The notes under the pieces: model-generated
Told to the model about the DNA's origin: nothing
Seen by the model: the letters and a program-made list of their open reading frames with translations, nothing else
Databases searched by the model: none
Assembly: GCA_025454395.1 (NCBI GenBank)
Contig: JALOOM010000017.1
Coordinates: 1 to 49,769 of the forward strand
Length of the DNA: 49,769 nucleotides
Direction: 5' to 3'
Origin: Elainella sp. Prado103
Lineage (GTDB): Bacteria > Cyanobacteriota > Cyanobacteriia > Elainellales > Elainellaceae
Position numbers and translations under genes: made by a program
Shown here: in pieces, positions 8,711 through 17,653 of the stretch
How positions within the stretch are numbered: the first letter of the stretch is position 1
How the letters are laid out: every line of letters begins with the position of its first letter

Positions 8711-10474
8711 GTGGGAGTGAAACAACTGCGGCAGTTTTCGGAGCGAGTTTTGAATCATCGCCCCACTTGGCGATCGATCGCCTTCTGGTTCGGACTCAGT
8801 TGCGCCTTGGCAATTCTGTATGGGCTGTGGGTTTGGCAGCAGGCGTTTAGTGCTGAGTTCGTGATTCAAGATGATGCTCGCCAGCATGTGTTTTGGATGC
8901 AGCGATTTCTCGATCGATCGCTCTTCCCGCAGGATTTGATCGCCGATTACTTTCAGTCGGTGGCTCCGATCGGCTACACCTGGCTTTATCAGATGGCGGC
9001 TGGGCTGGGGATTCATCCTTTGCTGATGAGTAAATTGCTACCCATGGTTTTGGGGCTGCTGACCACCATTGCCTGTTTTGGTGTGGTTTTGCAGTTTTTC
9101 CCGATACCCGCCGCCGCTTTTGTGGCTTCGCTGCTGCTGAATCAGGTGCTGTGGATGCAGGATGATTTGGTCTCTGCTACACCACGGGCCTTTATCTATC
9201 CCCTGTTTGTGAGCTTCTGTTATTTTTTGTTGCGTCGATCGCTGGTGCCTTGTGTGGGGTTAATTCTGCTGCAAGGCTGGTTTTATCCCCAAAGTGTCTT
9301 CCTGTCCTCTGGGTTGTTGCTGGTTCAGGTAATCCAGTGGCAAGGTGGACGACCCCGTCTTTCCCGATCGTCCGATGATTATTGGTTTTGTGGCATTGGT
9401 TTAGTGGCAGCAGTCGCGGTGATGTTGCCCTACGCTTTGGAAATTTCGGAGTTTGGGCCAGTGATTACCCGAATGGAGGCGCAGCAAATGCCGGAATTCC
9501 AGCGGGGCGGGCGATCGGACTTCTTCACCGAGAATGCCTGGAAATTTTGGGTGGAGGGGCTACGCAGTGGGTTATTACCCTACATTTCGCGGTTGCCCGA
9601 ATTACTGTATGTGGCATTTTTGTTGCCTGTCATGCTGCGGTTTCGCCGAGTGTTTCCTCTAACCCGCTACCTCCAGCCTGCGATCATCCTCATTCCCCAA
9701 CTGTTGGCAGTTTCGTTATTCTGGTTTTTGGTGGCTCATGTCTTGCTGTTTCGGCTTCATCTGCCTAGCCGCTATACCCAGCATAGTTTACGGCTGATCC
9801 TCTGTTGGGCGGCGGGTCTAGCAATTGTGATCGGGCTGGATGGATTACGACGTTGGGCGATCCGCACGGGCAATCGGGCTAAAGGAGTCACGGCTAAAGG
9901 AGTCACGATCACGATTTTTGGCTTAGTTGCCGCTGCATTACTGTTTTATCCGAGCTACACGCCTGAGTTTCCCCGCACGGGTTACTTTGTTGGCACTCAG
10001 CCCGATCTCTATGCTTTTTTATCCCGTCAACCGACCCAGACTTTAGTTGCTTCCCTCTCGGAAGAAGCCAATAATTTGCCCAGTTTCACGCAGCGATCGG
10101 TGTTTGTGGCCCAGGAGTATGCCATTCCTTACCACATGGGTTATTACCGGCCATTTCAACAGCGAGCCATTGATTTAATCGAAGCGCAATACAGTCCTAA
10201 CTTACCGAAGTTAAAACGGTTTATTCGGGCGACGGGCAGCGATTTCTGGTTGCTCGATCGGGATGCCTTTACGCCGGAATATGTGAAAAAGAGCTGGTTT
10301 CGCCAATATCCGCAAGCTGCCCAACCCGCAGAACGCAGCCTCAGAGCTGGACGACGACCGGCATTAGCCCAGATGATTCGTCCCTGCGCTGTCGCCCAAA
10401 ACTCGGAGTTTATTTTGTTAGATGCGGCTTGCATTCTCGATCAGCCCAACCAGCGCCAACCGTCACAACCGTAA
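8711..10474 (+). CDS. Multi-membrane protein, probable GT-C glycosyltransferase
   Basis: 587 residues starting at a GTG (8711), 68 bp after the DUF2079 gene. A first membrane helix at about 22-42 is followed by a loop with VIQDDARQHVFWM (acidic pair at residues 54-55), a position where GT-C enzymes keep catalytic or metal-binding acids. About nine more hydrophobic helices follow up to residue 420, then a soluble C-terminal domain. The exact family is not recognised. The stop overlaps the ATG of the next gene by one base (TAATG, 10472-10476), so the two are coupled. A 15-bp duplication at 9877-9906 encodes a doubled AKGVT in a loop. Confidence 0.7.
   Translation: MGVKQLRQFSERVLNHRPTWRSIAFWFGLSCALAILYGLWVWQQAFSAEFVIQDDARQHVFWMQRFLDRSLFPQDLIADYFQSVAPIGYTWLYQMAAGLGIHPLLMSKLLPMVLGLLTTIACFGVVLQFFPIPAAAFVASLLLNQVLWMQDDLVSATPRAFIYPLFVSFCYFLLRRSLVPCVGLILLQGWFYPQSVFLSSGLLLVQVIQWQGGRPRLSRSSDDYWFCGIGLVAAVAVMLPYALEISEFGPVITRMEAQQMPEFQRGGRSDFFTENAWKFWVEGLRSGLLPYISRLPELLYVAFLLPVMLRFRRVFPLTRYLQPAIILIPQLLAVSLFWFLVAHVLLFRLHLPSRYTQHSLRLILCWAAGLAIVIGLDGLRRWAIRTGNRAKGVTAKGVTITIFGLVAAALLFYPSYTPEFPRTGYFVGTQPDLYAFLSRQPTQTLVASLSEEANNLPSFTQRSVFVAQEYAIPYHMGYYRPFQQRAIDLIEAQYSPNLPKLKRFIRATGSDFWLLDRDAFTPEYVKKSWFRQYPQAAQPAERSLRAGRRPALAQMIRPCAVAQNSEFILLDAACILDQPNQRQPSQP
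9877..9906. repeat. 15-bp tandem duplication inside a membrane-protein gene
   Basis: GGCTAAAGGAGTCAC occurs twice in direct succession (9877-9891, 9892-9906). It encodes a duplicated AKGVT pentapeptide and preserves the frame. Confidence 0.85.
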
Positions 10475-12228
10475 TGAGTAGCCGTTTTATATCCCATTTT
10501 ATATCCCGTGGGTTGTCCCGATTATTAGGGTTTCGTCCTTCCCTGGGCTTGGCGATCATTCTATTCCTGGGGCTGGCACTGCGACTCTGGCATTTAGACT
10601 CGAAACCGCTCTGGTTGGACGAGGTACTGACGGCATTATTTACGATGGGTCGCAGTTATCAAGATGTGCCCCTGGATCAGTTTTTTCCCCTTTCAGCGTT
10701 AGATCGCGTGTTTACCGTGCAGCCTGGTTTGAGTTGTCCGGAGATCACCCATCGGCTCGCGACCGAGTCTGTTCACCCACCGTTGTTTTTCTGTTTGGTT
10801 TATGGCTGGCTGGATTGGCTGCAACCCGAAAACTGGGTTTGGGGCATCCGGATGCTGCCAGTGTTGTTTGGAGTGGCAGGCGTGGCTGCTATCTATCGCC
10901 TTAATCGAATCGCTTTTTCGCGTCGATCGGGGTTGGCGGCCGCTGGGTTAATGGCAGTTTCCCCGTTTGCAGTCTACTTGTCTCAGGAAGCTCGCCACTA
11001 CACGCTCCCGATGCTGCTAATCACCCTCTCCCTGACGGCGTTGGTGCAGATGCAGCAGGATATTCTGCATCAGAAACCGAGAGTGGCGATCTGGCTAAGC
11101 TGGATTGTTCTTAACCTGATCGGGCTCTATACTCACTATTTTTGCCTGTTGGCCTGGATTGCCCAGGTGGCGGCTTTGAGTGGCTGGATGGTGCGGCAAG
11201 TTCAATCCCTTCGACTCCGAGATGGGCTGACCTGGCTAGCGGCTAACTTCGGGGTGGCGATCGGCTATCTGCCCTGGCTTCCGACTCTCATGAACCATTT
11301 CAGTCGCCCCGAAACCGATTGGTTGATTCCCTACAAACCCGATTGGCTCGATCGCGTAGAGCCGCTGTACCGCACGTTAGTCGGTTGGACGCTAATGGTG
11401 ATCGCCCTACCCGTCGAAGAACAACCAGAGCCGTTGGTGATTGGGCTAGGGGTGCTGATGCTAGGTTTTATGATCTGGCTGGGCTGGCAGTTAGCACGGG
11501 GATGGCGCGATCGATGGCAGCAGGCTGACTCTCGTTCGGGACTGGTATTGATTGCCAGCTTCACTGGCTGGATTGTGCTGCAATTTTTTGCGATCATCTA
11601 TCTCCTCGACAAAGACTTAACGGTGGTTCCCCGCTATCACTTCATTTACTATCCGGCGGTTTGCGCTTTGTTGGGTGCCTGTTTGGTGCCAGTCCAGCCC
11701 AGTTCCGGGGCACCGATTCAAAAACTGGTTCGATCGCCGTTGACTTGGGTATTGCTAGCCGGTGTGATCAGCAGTTTCTGTGTAGTCAATGGGCTCGTGT
11801 TTCAAAAGTCCTACTTCCCCGATCGGGTGGCTGCTCAGCTCGCATTTGACTCCAGCCAACCACTGGCCGTAGTGATGACCTATCGATCGCCGCAGGAAGT
11901 GGCATTGGGGTTGAGTTTTGCCCTGGAATTACAAAAATATGAGGAGCGGGCGATCCGGTTTGCTTTCCTCGATCGCTCCAGTGGCTACCAGCAAGCCTGG
12001 GATGCCCTCAAACAAATACCCCAACCCCTGATGCCGCCCCTGAATCTGTGGATCTTTGCCTCACCCGGAATGCGCACCAAAGACTATCCTCAGCGGCTCA
12101 CGCTCCTGGCACCTCCGACGGAAGAAACTCGTCCCCGAATGCGCTGTTTGGTCGATCCCGATCGGTTCGACCGCGTGGGCTTCCCGTATCAACTATTTCG
12201 CTGTCAGCCGATCAAACGCCAAAACTAA
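10474..12228 (+). CDS. GT39/ArnT-like glycosyltransferase
   Basis: 584 residues from the ATG at 10474, which shares its A with the previous stop; the longer reading from a TTG at 10429 is less likely. The first helix (about 23-40) is followed by LRLWHLDSKPLWLDE at residues 36-50. The WLDE acidic pair after the first membrane span is the hallmark of GT39/PMT and ArnT-type enzymes, which transfer sugars from a polyprenyl-phosphate donor on the outer face of the inner membrane. LSQEARHYTLPML near residues 170-182 matches the second conserved loop of such proteins. The acceptor is unknown. The stop codon falls inside a 17-bp tandem array. Confidence 0.85.
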   Translation: MSSRFISHFISRGLSRLLGFRPSLGLAIILFLGLALRLWHLDSKPLWLDEVLTALFTMGRSYQDVPLDQFFPLSALDRVFTVQPGLSCPEITHRLATESVHPPLFFCLVYGWLDWLQPENWVWGIRMLPVLFGVAGVAAIYRLNRIAFSRRSGLAAAGLMAVSPFAVYLSQEARHYTLPMLLITLSLTALVQMQQDILHQKPRVAIWLSWIVLNLIGLYTHYFCLLAWIAQVAALSGWMVRQVQSLRLRDGLTWLAANFGVAIGYLPWLPTLMNHFSRPETDWLIPYKPDWLDRVEPLYRTLVGWTLMVIALPVEEQPEPLVIGLGVLMLGFMIWLGWQLARGWRDRWQQADSRSGLVLIASFTGWIVLQFFAIIYLLDKDLTVVPRYHFIYYPAVCALLGACLVPVQPSSGAPIQKLVRSPLTWVLLAGVISSFCVVNGLVFQKSYFPDRVAAQLAFDSSQPLAVVMTYRSPQEVALGLSFALELQKYEERAIRFAFLDRSSGYQQAWDALKQIPQPLMPPLNLWIFASPGMRTKDYPQRLTLLAPPTEETRPRMRCLVDPDRFDRVGFPYQLFRCQPIKRQN

Positions 12229-12299
12229 TGGCATATCCAAACTCATTGCAGACCAGAACTCATTGCATACCAAAACTCATTCAATTCTAAAACTAAGAG
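12219..12299. repeat. About 17-bp degenerate tandem array spanning the GT39 stop codon
   Basis: Five imperfect units with the core CCAAAACTCATTGCATA start at 12219, 12237, 12253, 12270 and 12287. The first unit contains the TAA stop of the glycosyltransferase gene (12226-12228); in the next three units this triplet has become TCA. The array fills most of the short gap to the convergent Uma2 gene. Confidence 0.75.
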
Positions 12300-12351
12300 A
12301 GCAGCCTACCATTGACCCGGCGCTGCTCTGGTGACGTAACTTCCTGTTCGA

Positions 12352-13143
12352 TCAGCCTAGCGGCTCCAGCCCCGCGGCTCGCAATTGCTCTGCCAATCGA
12401 TCGGCCCGATCGCGTTCCTGCTCAGCTCGTTGGCGTTCCTGCTCAGCTCGTTGGCGTTCCTGCTCAGCTCGTTGGTGTTCCTGCTCAGCTCGTTGGCGTT
12501 CCTGCTCGATCTGTTCTGTTCCCCAGGGCAATAACTCACCCTGTGGGTTCCACCAGCGGAGCCAGTAGCCCGTCCGTCCAGCTCGACTTCCTTGCCAGAC
12601 TCCTAGCGCTAAATCAATTTCAGGTAGCCAATAATGCTGATGGGCATCTGGCGGCTGCAATTGGTAATGTCCGGATGCATCAAGGCGATAAACTTCTAGA
12701 ACGCCGCCATCAGGCTCAAAGATGACATATACCGGCACTTTCAGCACATGTTCATAAAAGAACCATTTGCCTGGTGGGTAAGTGGGCTTATTGGAATACT
12801 CACTCCCTTCCGTGTCAGAGAGAAATTCCATCACGATCGATAGCATTTCTCCTTGCAGTTGGGGTGTATAGCTGCGTTTCACCTCATCTCGCGGCACTCG
12901 GATGAATGGGACATAGGCCCAGTCGGGTGCTTTTACCACAATCCGATCGTTTAAGGTCGCACAAATCCCGTAGTTGGTGGGTGTGAGGGTGGTTGCTGAT
13001 AGCTTGTTGGCGAGTTCCAAGCTTTCGGTTAGGGCAGCAGCGATCGACGGCTGATTAATGTTATCCACAGGGTCATCATCTAAAACAAAGTCGTCAGGCA
13101 GTTTTTCCCATCTGACCTTGAAGGAGACAGGGCTGATGGTCAT
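12352..13143 (-). CDS. Uma2 family (DUF820) putative endonuclease with coiled-coil tail
   Basis: 263 residues. Residues about 1-205 form a Uma2 domain, a PD-(D/E)XK nuclease-like fold. APDWAYVPF supplies the first acidic position, IVMEFLSDTEGS the second, and the YEHVLKVPVYVIF segment matches the conserved helix and strand. The last 55 residues are a highly charged coiled coil built of the heptad QRAEQER, encoded by a 21-bp tandem array, then RLAEQLRAAGLEP. Coiled-coil tails of this kind are familiar on cyanobacterial Uma2 proteins, and copy number is likely to vary between strains. The cellular role of the family is not established. The start ATG at 13143 is the only good one. Confidence 0.85.
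   Translation of the reverse strand: MTISPVSFKVRWEKLPDDFVLDDDPVDNINQPSIAAALTESLELANKLSATTLTPTNYGICATLNDRIVVKAPDWAYVPFIRVPRDEVKRSYTPQLQGEMLSIVMEFLSDTEGSEYSNKPTYPPGKWFFYEHVLKVPVYVIFEPDGGVLEVYRLDASGHYQLQPPDAHQHYWLPEIDLALGVWQGSRAGRTGYWLRWWNPQGELLPWGTEQIEQERQRAEQEHQRAEQERQRAEQERQRAEQERDRADRLAEQLRAAGLEPLG
12414..12505. repeat. 21-bp tandem array encoding a coiled-coil heptad
   Basis: Four contiguous 21-bp units start at 12414, 12435, 12456 and 12477, each carrying TGCTCAGCTCGTTGG, plus a partial copy. On the minus strand each unit encodes one heptad (QRAEQER), so one repeat equals one coiled-coil heptad. Confidence 0.92.
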
Positions 13144-13227
13144 TGGCTTTCCTCGCGTGAGTGGTCACTGGAGATGGATGTATTCTGGCACGCTTACTTC
13201 TCTCTTTGCTATATCTGCTCGATGGGT

Positions 13228-13269
13228 TTGATCGATCGGACTTGATCGATCGGACTTGATCGATCGGAC
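13228..13269. repeat. 14-bp tandem array, 3 units
   Basis: Three perfect copies of TTGATCGATCGGAC, each containing the palindrome GATCGATC. It lies in the divergent Uma2/FkbM gap. Confidence 0.92.
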
Positions 13270-13365
13270 TTGATTTGTTCAGTTTGACTGAATTTGATTC
13301 GTTCAGTATTGTGACTCGTGAGCATCCACTATCGGATAACCCTATGCAGGAGAATATTCTTTAAT

Positions 13366-13410
13366 GTGTAGGTAGAAAAGGTGTAGGTGAAAAATGTGTA
13401 GGTAAAATCG
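13366..13410. repeat. 15-bp degenerate tandem array, 3 units
   Basis: Three 15-bp units, each beginning GTGTAGGT followed by an A-rich half (13366, 13381, 13396). It ends about 140 bp upstream of the FkbM start and could be in its promoter. Confidence 0.85.
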
Positions 13411-13552
13411 GATTTCTTGATGAATCTGTCTGCTCCCTATTGTCGATCGAACCTGTCTTTCCCTGCAATGCTTGGGGCTAGAACTGTTCTCCTGCCATGA
13501 ATCTGGGCATTCTAAATCAGCCCGACCTTCGCAACTTATAGACCCCCGACCC

Positions 13553-15244
13553 ATGACGACCCCCCATCCCCTTGAGCGCTATTTACAAGCATTGGATCGA
13601 TTGGAGCCAACGTTTGAGCTGAAATCCAATCGAACATTCAATCAAGTATTTAATCAAGTCTCTAGTCAAGCCTCTGGACAAGCCTCTGGACAAGCATTAG
13701 ATTCATCCCCTATCTGCTGGTCAAACCGGCTATCTCAGGCGGCATTAGAGCGGCTCCAGGCAACGACTCAATCGACGCATTGGGAAGAACCAGAAACGGC
13801 GCTTGATATTAACAACATTGCGGTGATGGCTTTGCTGGATGCCGAACAAGCCTCAGAGCCGATGCTTCGGAGTATGACGATCGAGATGGCGATCGAAGCC
13901 TTGTCTCAAGGTGCCCGGATTGGTCATCCTCTCTGCATTGCGCATTTAGCCATGGTGCATAGTTTGATGGGTGAGGCTGACACAGCTTTTCAGCTTGCGT
14001 TTCAGGGATTGATTGAAAATTTACAGCCAGCTTATCAAGCCGAATCCCTCCCGATCGGTCTGGTGTATTTGCCAGCTAACTCCCAAAGCCAAGTGACGCG
14101 ATCGGAAACATTGCATCAGGTTTTAGAAGCGGCAGATGGCTACCACCAAGCACTCCAAATTTTTGCCGCCGTTTTGTGTCAAATCCAGCTAGTATTCTAT
14201 AACCCCAGTGGCCAGCGCTTTCTGCAAGTTGCCCTTCAGCTCCATCCGAATGCGATCGGGCTCAATCTGAAGCAGGGGATTGCCAATCTGCTGAACCAAC
14301 AATGGGAAGGGCTGCTCCATTTGCATCAGGCTCAAGCGATGGCTCCCCAATCGGCTTTACTGGTACAAGCCCTTTATTTGGCTTATCGATCGCTCCAGCC
14401 CGATCTGGCAGCCGCTTGGTGGCAATATGGGCAAACCTGTGCGGCGGCGGCTCCCACTTCTGCCGATTGGCAATGGCTACAACTTCCAGCCGATGCTCCT
14501 TTCACCTATCTGAAGTTGGGTTCGCTACCGATCGCCGTTGAACCCAGCTTGCGCAGTATTGTCACCAGCGTTTTGCTCGCAGAAGGGGACTGGTTTGAAG
14601 CTGAAATGGAATTATGGCGCGATCAACTTCAGTCTGGTATGACGGTGATTGATGTTGGCGCGAATGTGGGTGTATATACCTTCAGTGCGGCTCAACGGGT
14701 AGGATCCAGCGGTTGTGTGATTGCGGTGGAACCCTTTTCAGGTTGTGTGCGATGTTTGGAGGAAACAAAACGCCTGAACCAATTGGATTGGGTAACGATC
14801 CGGGCCGGAGCTGCCAGTGATTGCCAGGGGACGGCGAGACTCGCGTTACGGTCTGCGAGCGAACTGAATGAATTGGTGACGGCTGATCAACCGATCGAAG
14901 GGGAATTTGAAGAAGTGCCTTGTTTCCCACTGGATAGCCTGATTGACTCGATCGGTATGACCCAACTGGACTGGTTAAAAATTGATGCAGAAGGGCATGA
15001 AATGCAAGTATTGCAAGGGAGTGAGCGGCTATTAACTGAATTCCAACCTGCGATCCTGTACGAAAATATTGCCGGAGCCAGTGCTAGCAATACCCCTGTT
15101 GCGGTTTATCTACAATCGAAAGGCTATCGGCTATTTCGCTATCAGCCCTACCTGAAAAACCTGATTCCGGTAAATTCCCTCGAAGATCTGCGGCAGAGTC
15201 TGAATGTGATCGCTCTACCGGCCGATCGCTGCCCGTCGGATTAA
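13553..15244 (+). CDS. FkbM family SAM-dependent methyltransferase with N-terminal helical region
   Basis: 563 residues from the ATG at 13553; an upstream in-frame start at 13472 is weaker. Residues about 30-50 are a four-residue repeat of the form xQ(V/A)x. Residues 60-330 look like an all-helical TPR-like region. The C-terminal 210 residues are an FkbM methyltransferase: VIDVGANVGVYTF (SAM-binding loop, near 363), VIAVEPFSGC (motif II) and WLKIDAEGHEMQVLQG near 478. FkbM enzymes O-methylate sugars or related hydroxyls. Its position directly against two GT41-type glycosyltransferases suggests methylation of a glycan or glycosylated product. Its stop abuts the stop of the convergent GT41 gene with no spacer. 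Confidence 0.85.
   Translation: MTTPHPLERYLQALDRLEPTFELKSNRTFNQVFNQVSSQASGQASGQALDSSPICWSNRLSQAALERLQATTQSTHWEEPETALDINNIAVMALLDAEQASEPMLRSMTIEMAIEALSQGARIGHPLCIAHLAMVHSLMGEADTAFQLAFQGLIENLQPAYQAESLPIGLVYLPANSQSQVTRSETLHQVLEAADGYHQALQIFAAVLCQIQLVFYNPSGQRFLQVALQLHPNAIGLNLKQGIANLLNQQWEGLLHLHQAQAMAPQSALLVQALYLAYRSLQPDLAAAWWQYGQTCAAAAPTSADWQWLQLPADAPFTYLKLGSLPIAVEPSLRSIVTSVLLAEGDWFEAEMELWRDQLQSGMTVIDVGANVGVYTFSAAQRVGSSGCVIAVEPFSGCVRCLEETKRLNQLDWVTIRAGAASDCQGTARLALRSASELNELVTADQPIEGEFEEVPCFPLDSLIDSIGMTQLDWLKIDAEGHEMQVLQGSERLLTEFQPAILYENIAGASASNTPVAVYLQSKGYRLFRYQPYLKNLIPVNSLEDLRQSLNVIALPADRCPSD
13628..13699. repeat. 12-bp degenerate tandem array inside the FkbM gene
   Basis: Six 12-bp units from 13628, for example AATCAAGTCTCT and GGACAAGCCTCT (twice). 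They encode a run of four-residue repeats with a fixed glutamine near the N-terminus. Confidence 0.8.
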
Positions 15245-15248
15245 TTAA
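15241..15248. other. Palindrome TTAATTAA formed by two convergent stop codons
   Basis: The TAA of the FkbM gene (15242-15244) and the TAA of the GT41 gene (complement of 15245-15247) abut. They form an 8-bp palindrome and leave no room for a terminator between the convergent genes. Confidence 0.8.
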
Positions 15249-17533
15249 CCGTTACTTATGAAGCTCGCGAACTGCTGGCTCCATGTCCGATAAGCTTGTT
15301 CCAACTGGCGAGTCAATTGGCGAGCATTCCAGAGCGGAGCGGTTTGACGAGATTTTTGCAGTTGCCAAGCGATTTGGTCGCGCAGGGTTGCATCTATGCC
15401 AAATCGCACTCCCCATGCTACATATTCAGGATCATTCCAAGCAATTCCAGCCGTGATTCCCACATTGATTAACATGGTGTAGCTGTTGCGTGCCGCAAAT
15501 TGTTGTCCAACTTGGGTGATGATCGGGATCCCCATCCACAATGTTTCCAGCGTGGTGGTGGCTCCATTGTAGGGAAAGGTGTCGAGGACGACATCGGCTA
15601 GGCTTAAATTGGCGCGATGGGTTTCTTCGTTAGCAGTGGGCGGCAAAAACCGGAGTCGATCGCCCGTCACGCCTTCAGCCTCAGCAATCTGCAAAAACAT
15701 CTTCTGCATGGCAGTTTCGCTCCCTAGCCCCTTAATCAGGAAATAACTGTTGGGCACTTGCTTGAGAATCTGCATCTGGAGTCGAATATTGCCTGGATTG
15801 CGCTTCTGTCCCGTTTGAGCGCTAAAATAAACGATCGCATCATCGGGTATGTCTAAATCCCTTCTTTTTAAGTTGGGAACACCTACTTCAAACCCATCAA
15901 CCGCAATGTAAGTCTGCGGTAATCGCCAAATGGTTTCCTGATAATATTCTTGTGCATTTTCCGGTAATACATAGGGATCGGCAATAAAGTAGTCAATAGT
16001 GGGAATTCCGGATGCATCCAGCCCTAGCCAGGTTGCTTGAATGGGAGCAGGTTTGAGAGCCATTACCTGGCAGGTGACATCCATTGTTAAGCTGTCTAAA
16101 TCAATCAGGATGTCGATCCCATCTTGCTGAATTAGGCGAGCAATCTCCAGGGCATCAGCACCGCAGAGCCGAGACTGAGTAGCATTTTGGGCAAACCAAC
16201 GCTCACCAAATGAGCTGAGTTGTGTCTCCATGACAAAGTAGGCATAGACTTCAAATTGGCTGCGATCGAAATGCTCGAAAACCCAGCGGCAGAGCCAACC
16301 TACGGAATGTCGGCGAAAACAGTGACAGATATAACCAATTCGTAGTTTCGATCGATCTGAGACTCTGAGGGAGTAATTTAGTGAATAATTTTTAATATGT
16401 TTCTGAGTAAATCTTTTCAAATTATCTGCATAAACTTGAGCGAGCCGATTTTGAAGATGACGAGTTCGAATCGGTGTATCTGAAAAGTACGGATAGGAAA
16501 ACATAGTGCTACAGAGCAGTAACGGGCTGAGTAAAGTGTCGTCACCGATATTGGGTGCTGCCAACCACTGATTGAGCCGCTCCGTTAACTGATCTAAAGC
16601 CCCTACGGCTGCGTTCCACCGTCCTGCCATCCGTAAATTGGCGCGTACTAACAAGGCGGCACTTAAAATCTTGTCTGGTAGCTGGGCGATCGAATCCGCC
16701 ATGCATCGATCATATTGTTCCGCCATCATTAAGCCGAGTTCATACTGACCGGAATCCTGGTACCAACGACTGAGGCTGCCAATCACATCCGGCTGATTCG
16801 GCCAGATTTGCAGACAGAGTTCGCCATACTGACAAGCCAAGTCATAGCGCCCCTGCACCGTCGCCCAATAATTTCCTAAGGACAAGAGCCGATCGATCCA
16901 ATCCTGCTGCTCGGTTGCGGTTAAGGTTGATAGAACGGGCAAACTAACGGCTGTGTAATCGATCGCTGCCGGATGATCGGGCATTTTGTCCCACAGTTGG
17001 GAGAGCAGGGTCAAAATTGCAGTCCGAATTGCGGTGAGTTCGATCGGCGATAAGGACTGCATCTGGGTCACGATGCCCCAATCCTTGAGAATACTAGGAT
17101 CAAACGGTTGCGTCAGCCAGTGCAGTGAAACCAACGGCAACAGGTTCTTCATCCCTTCCAGCGTCCATTCTGCCGGTACTAACTGGCGGATATGCTGCCG
17201 AATTAACCAGGCTGTTTCCCACTGCTGGCGATCGGATTGCGCCTGGGCTGCCGCATCAAGACACTTCAACAAATCCGCTGTCCAGGCTGCCATCTGAGCC
17301 TCCGCCTGCGGCTCTCCCGCTACTTCGGTAAACGGGGTCATCCAGGTAAACTGAGCTTCTGTTTCCTGCCCATGGAGTAAGTACGCCAAGCCCAACTGCC
17401 AATATGCCTCCCAGCACTGTGGATCGGCTGCAAGAATTTGTTCATACCCCTCGATCGCCAAAGTGTAGTTTTGGTCTGTCATCTGGCTCTGGGCAAGCTG
17501 GAGATCCGATCGATCGGGAGAAGAGGGAGTCAT
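15245..17533 (-). CDS. GT41 O-GlcNAc-transferase/SPINDLY-like glycosyltransferase, copy A
   Basis: 762 residues. The N-terminal part has a TPR pair (YEQILAADPQCWEAYWQLG) and further helices to about residue 370. The C-terminal half is the GT41 catalytic region: RIGYICHCFRRHSVGWL (near 395-412, with the conserved His), DILIDLDSL, LKPAPIQATWLG, IDYFIADPYV, and DTFPYNGATTTLETLWMG near 648, which binds the UDP part of the donor. Bacterial relatives glycosylate proteins on Ser/Thr or make glycans; the acceptor here is unknown. A closely related paralogue lies just upstream on the same strand, so this is a tandem duplication. Twenty bases before the start begins a 14-bp tandem array. Confidence 0.85.
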   Translation of the reverse strand: MTPSSPDRSDLQLAQSQMTDQNYTLAIEGYEQILAADPQCWEAYWQLGLAYLLHGQETEAQFTWMTPFTEVAGEPQAEAQMAAWTADLLKCLDAAAQAQSDRQQWETAWLIRQHIRQLVPAEWTLEGMKNLLPLVSLHWLTQPFDPSILKDWGIVTQMQSLSPIELTAIRTAILTLLSQLWDKMPDHPAAIDYTAVSLPVLSTLTATEQQDWIDRLLSLGNYWATVQGRYDLACQYGELCLQIWPNQPDVIGSLSRWYQDSGQYELGLMMAEQYDRCMADSIAQLPDKILSAALLVRANLRMAGRWNAAVGALDQLTERLNQWLAAPNIGDDTLLSPLLLCSTMFSYPYFSDTPIRTRHLQNRLAQVYADNLKRFTQKHIKNYSLNYSLRVSDRSKLRIGYICHCFRRHSVGWLCRWVFEHFDRSQFEVYAYFVMETQLSSFGERWFAQNATQSRLCGADALEIARLIQQDGIDILIDLDSLTMDVTCQVMALKPAPIQATWLGLDASGIPTIDYFIADPYVLPENAQEYYQETIWRLPQTYIAVDGFEVGVPNLKRRDLDIPDDAIVYFSAQTGQKRNPGNIRLQMQILKQVPNSYFLIKGLGSETAMQKMFLQIAEAEGVTGDRLRFLPPTANEETHRANLSLADVVLDTFPYNGATTTLETLWMGIPIITQVGQQFAARNSYTMLINVGITAGIAWNDPEYVAWGVRFGIDATLRDQIAWQLQKSRQTAPLWNARQLTRQLEQAYRTWSQQFASFISNG

Positions 17534-17552
17534 GAGAAGGAGGTAAATCAGA

Positions 17553-17594
17553 AGTGATGAGATCAGAGTGATGAGATCAGAGTGATGAGATCAG
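17553..17594. repeat. 14-bp tandem array, 3 units, in the GT41-A leader
   Basis: Three perfect copies of AGTGATGAGATCAG directly upstream of the GT41-A start codon on the minus strand. A second short duplication (TGATAGTGACATCA twice, about 17618-17646) follows in the same 120-bp gap between the paralogues. Confidence 0.92.
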
Positions 17595-17653
17595 AGATGG
17601 GAATAATTGAGCTGAAATGATAGTGACATCAATGATAGTGACATCAAAAGAGT

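Larger units (their letters stand above)
13144..13552. other. Intergenic region between divergent Uma2 and FkbM genes
   Basis: 409 bp with no supported gene. It holds two separate tandem arrays (listed individually) and presumably the promoters of both divergent genes. No tRNA or hairpin terminator was recognised. Confidence 0.6.

Noticed and set aside
8591-9016. 141-codon minus-strand ORF
   Set aside because: It overlaps the end of DUF2079 and the start of the next membrane protein, both well supported, and has no family signature.
12312-12725. Plus-strand ORF with VPAQLVG repeats opposite the Uma2 gene
   Set aside because: It is the antisense reading of the 21-bp array in a well-supported Uma2 gene; the repeat keeps both strands open.
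16455-16480. tRNA T-loop-like GTTCGAATC
   Set aside because: It lies inside the GT41-A coding region and no acceptor or anticodon stems can be formed around it.
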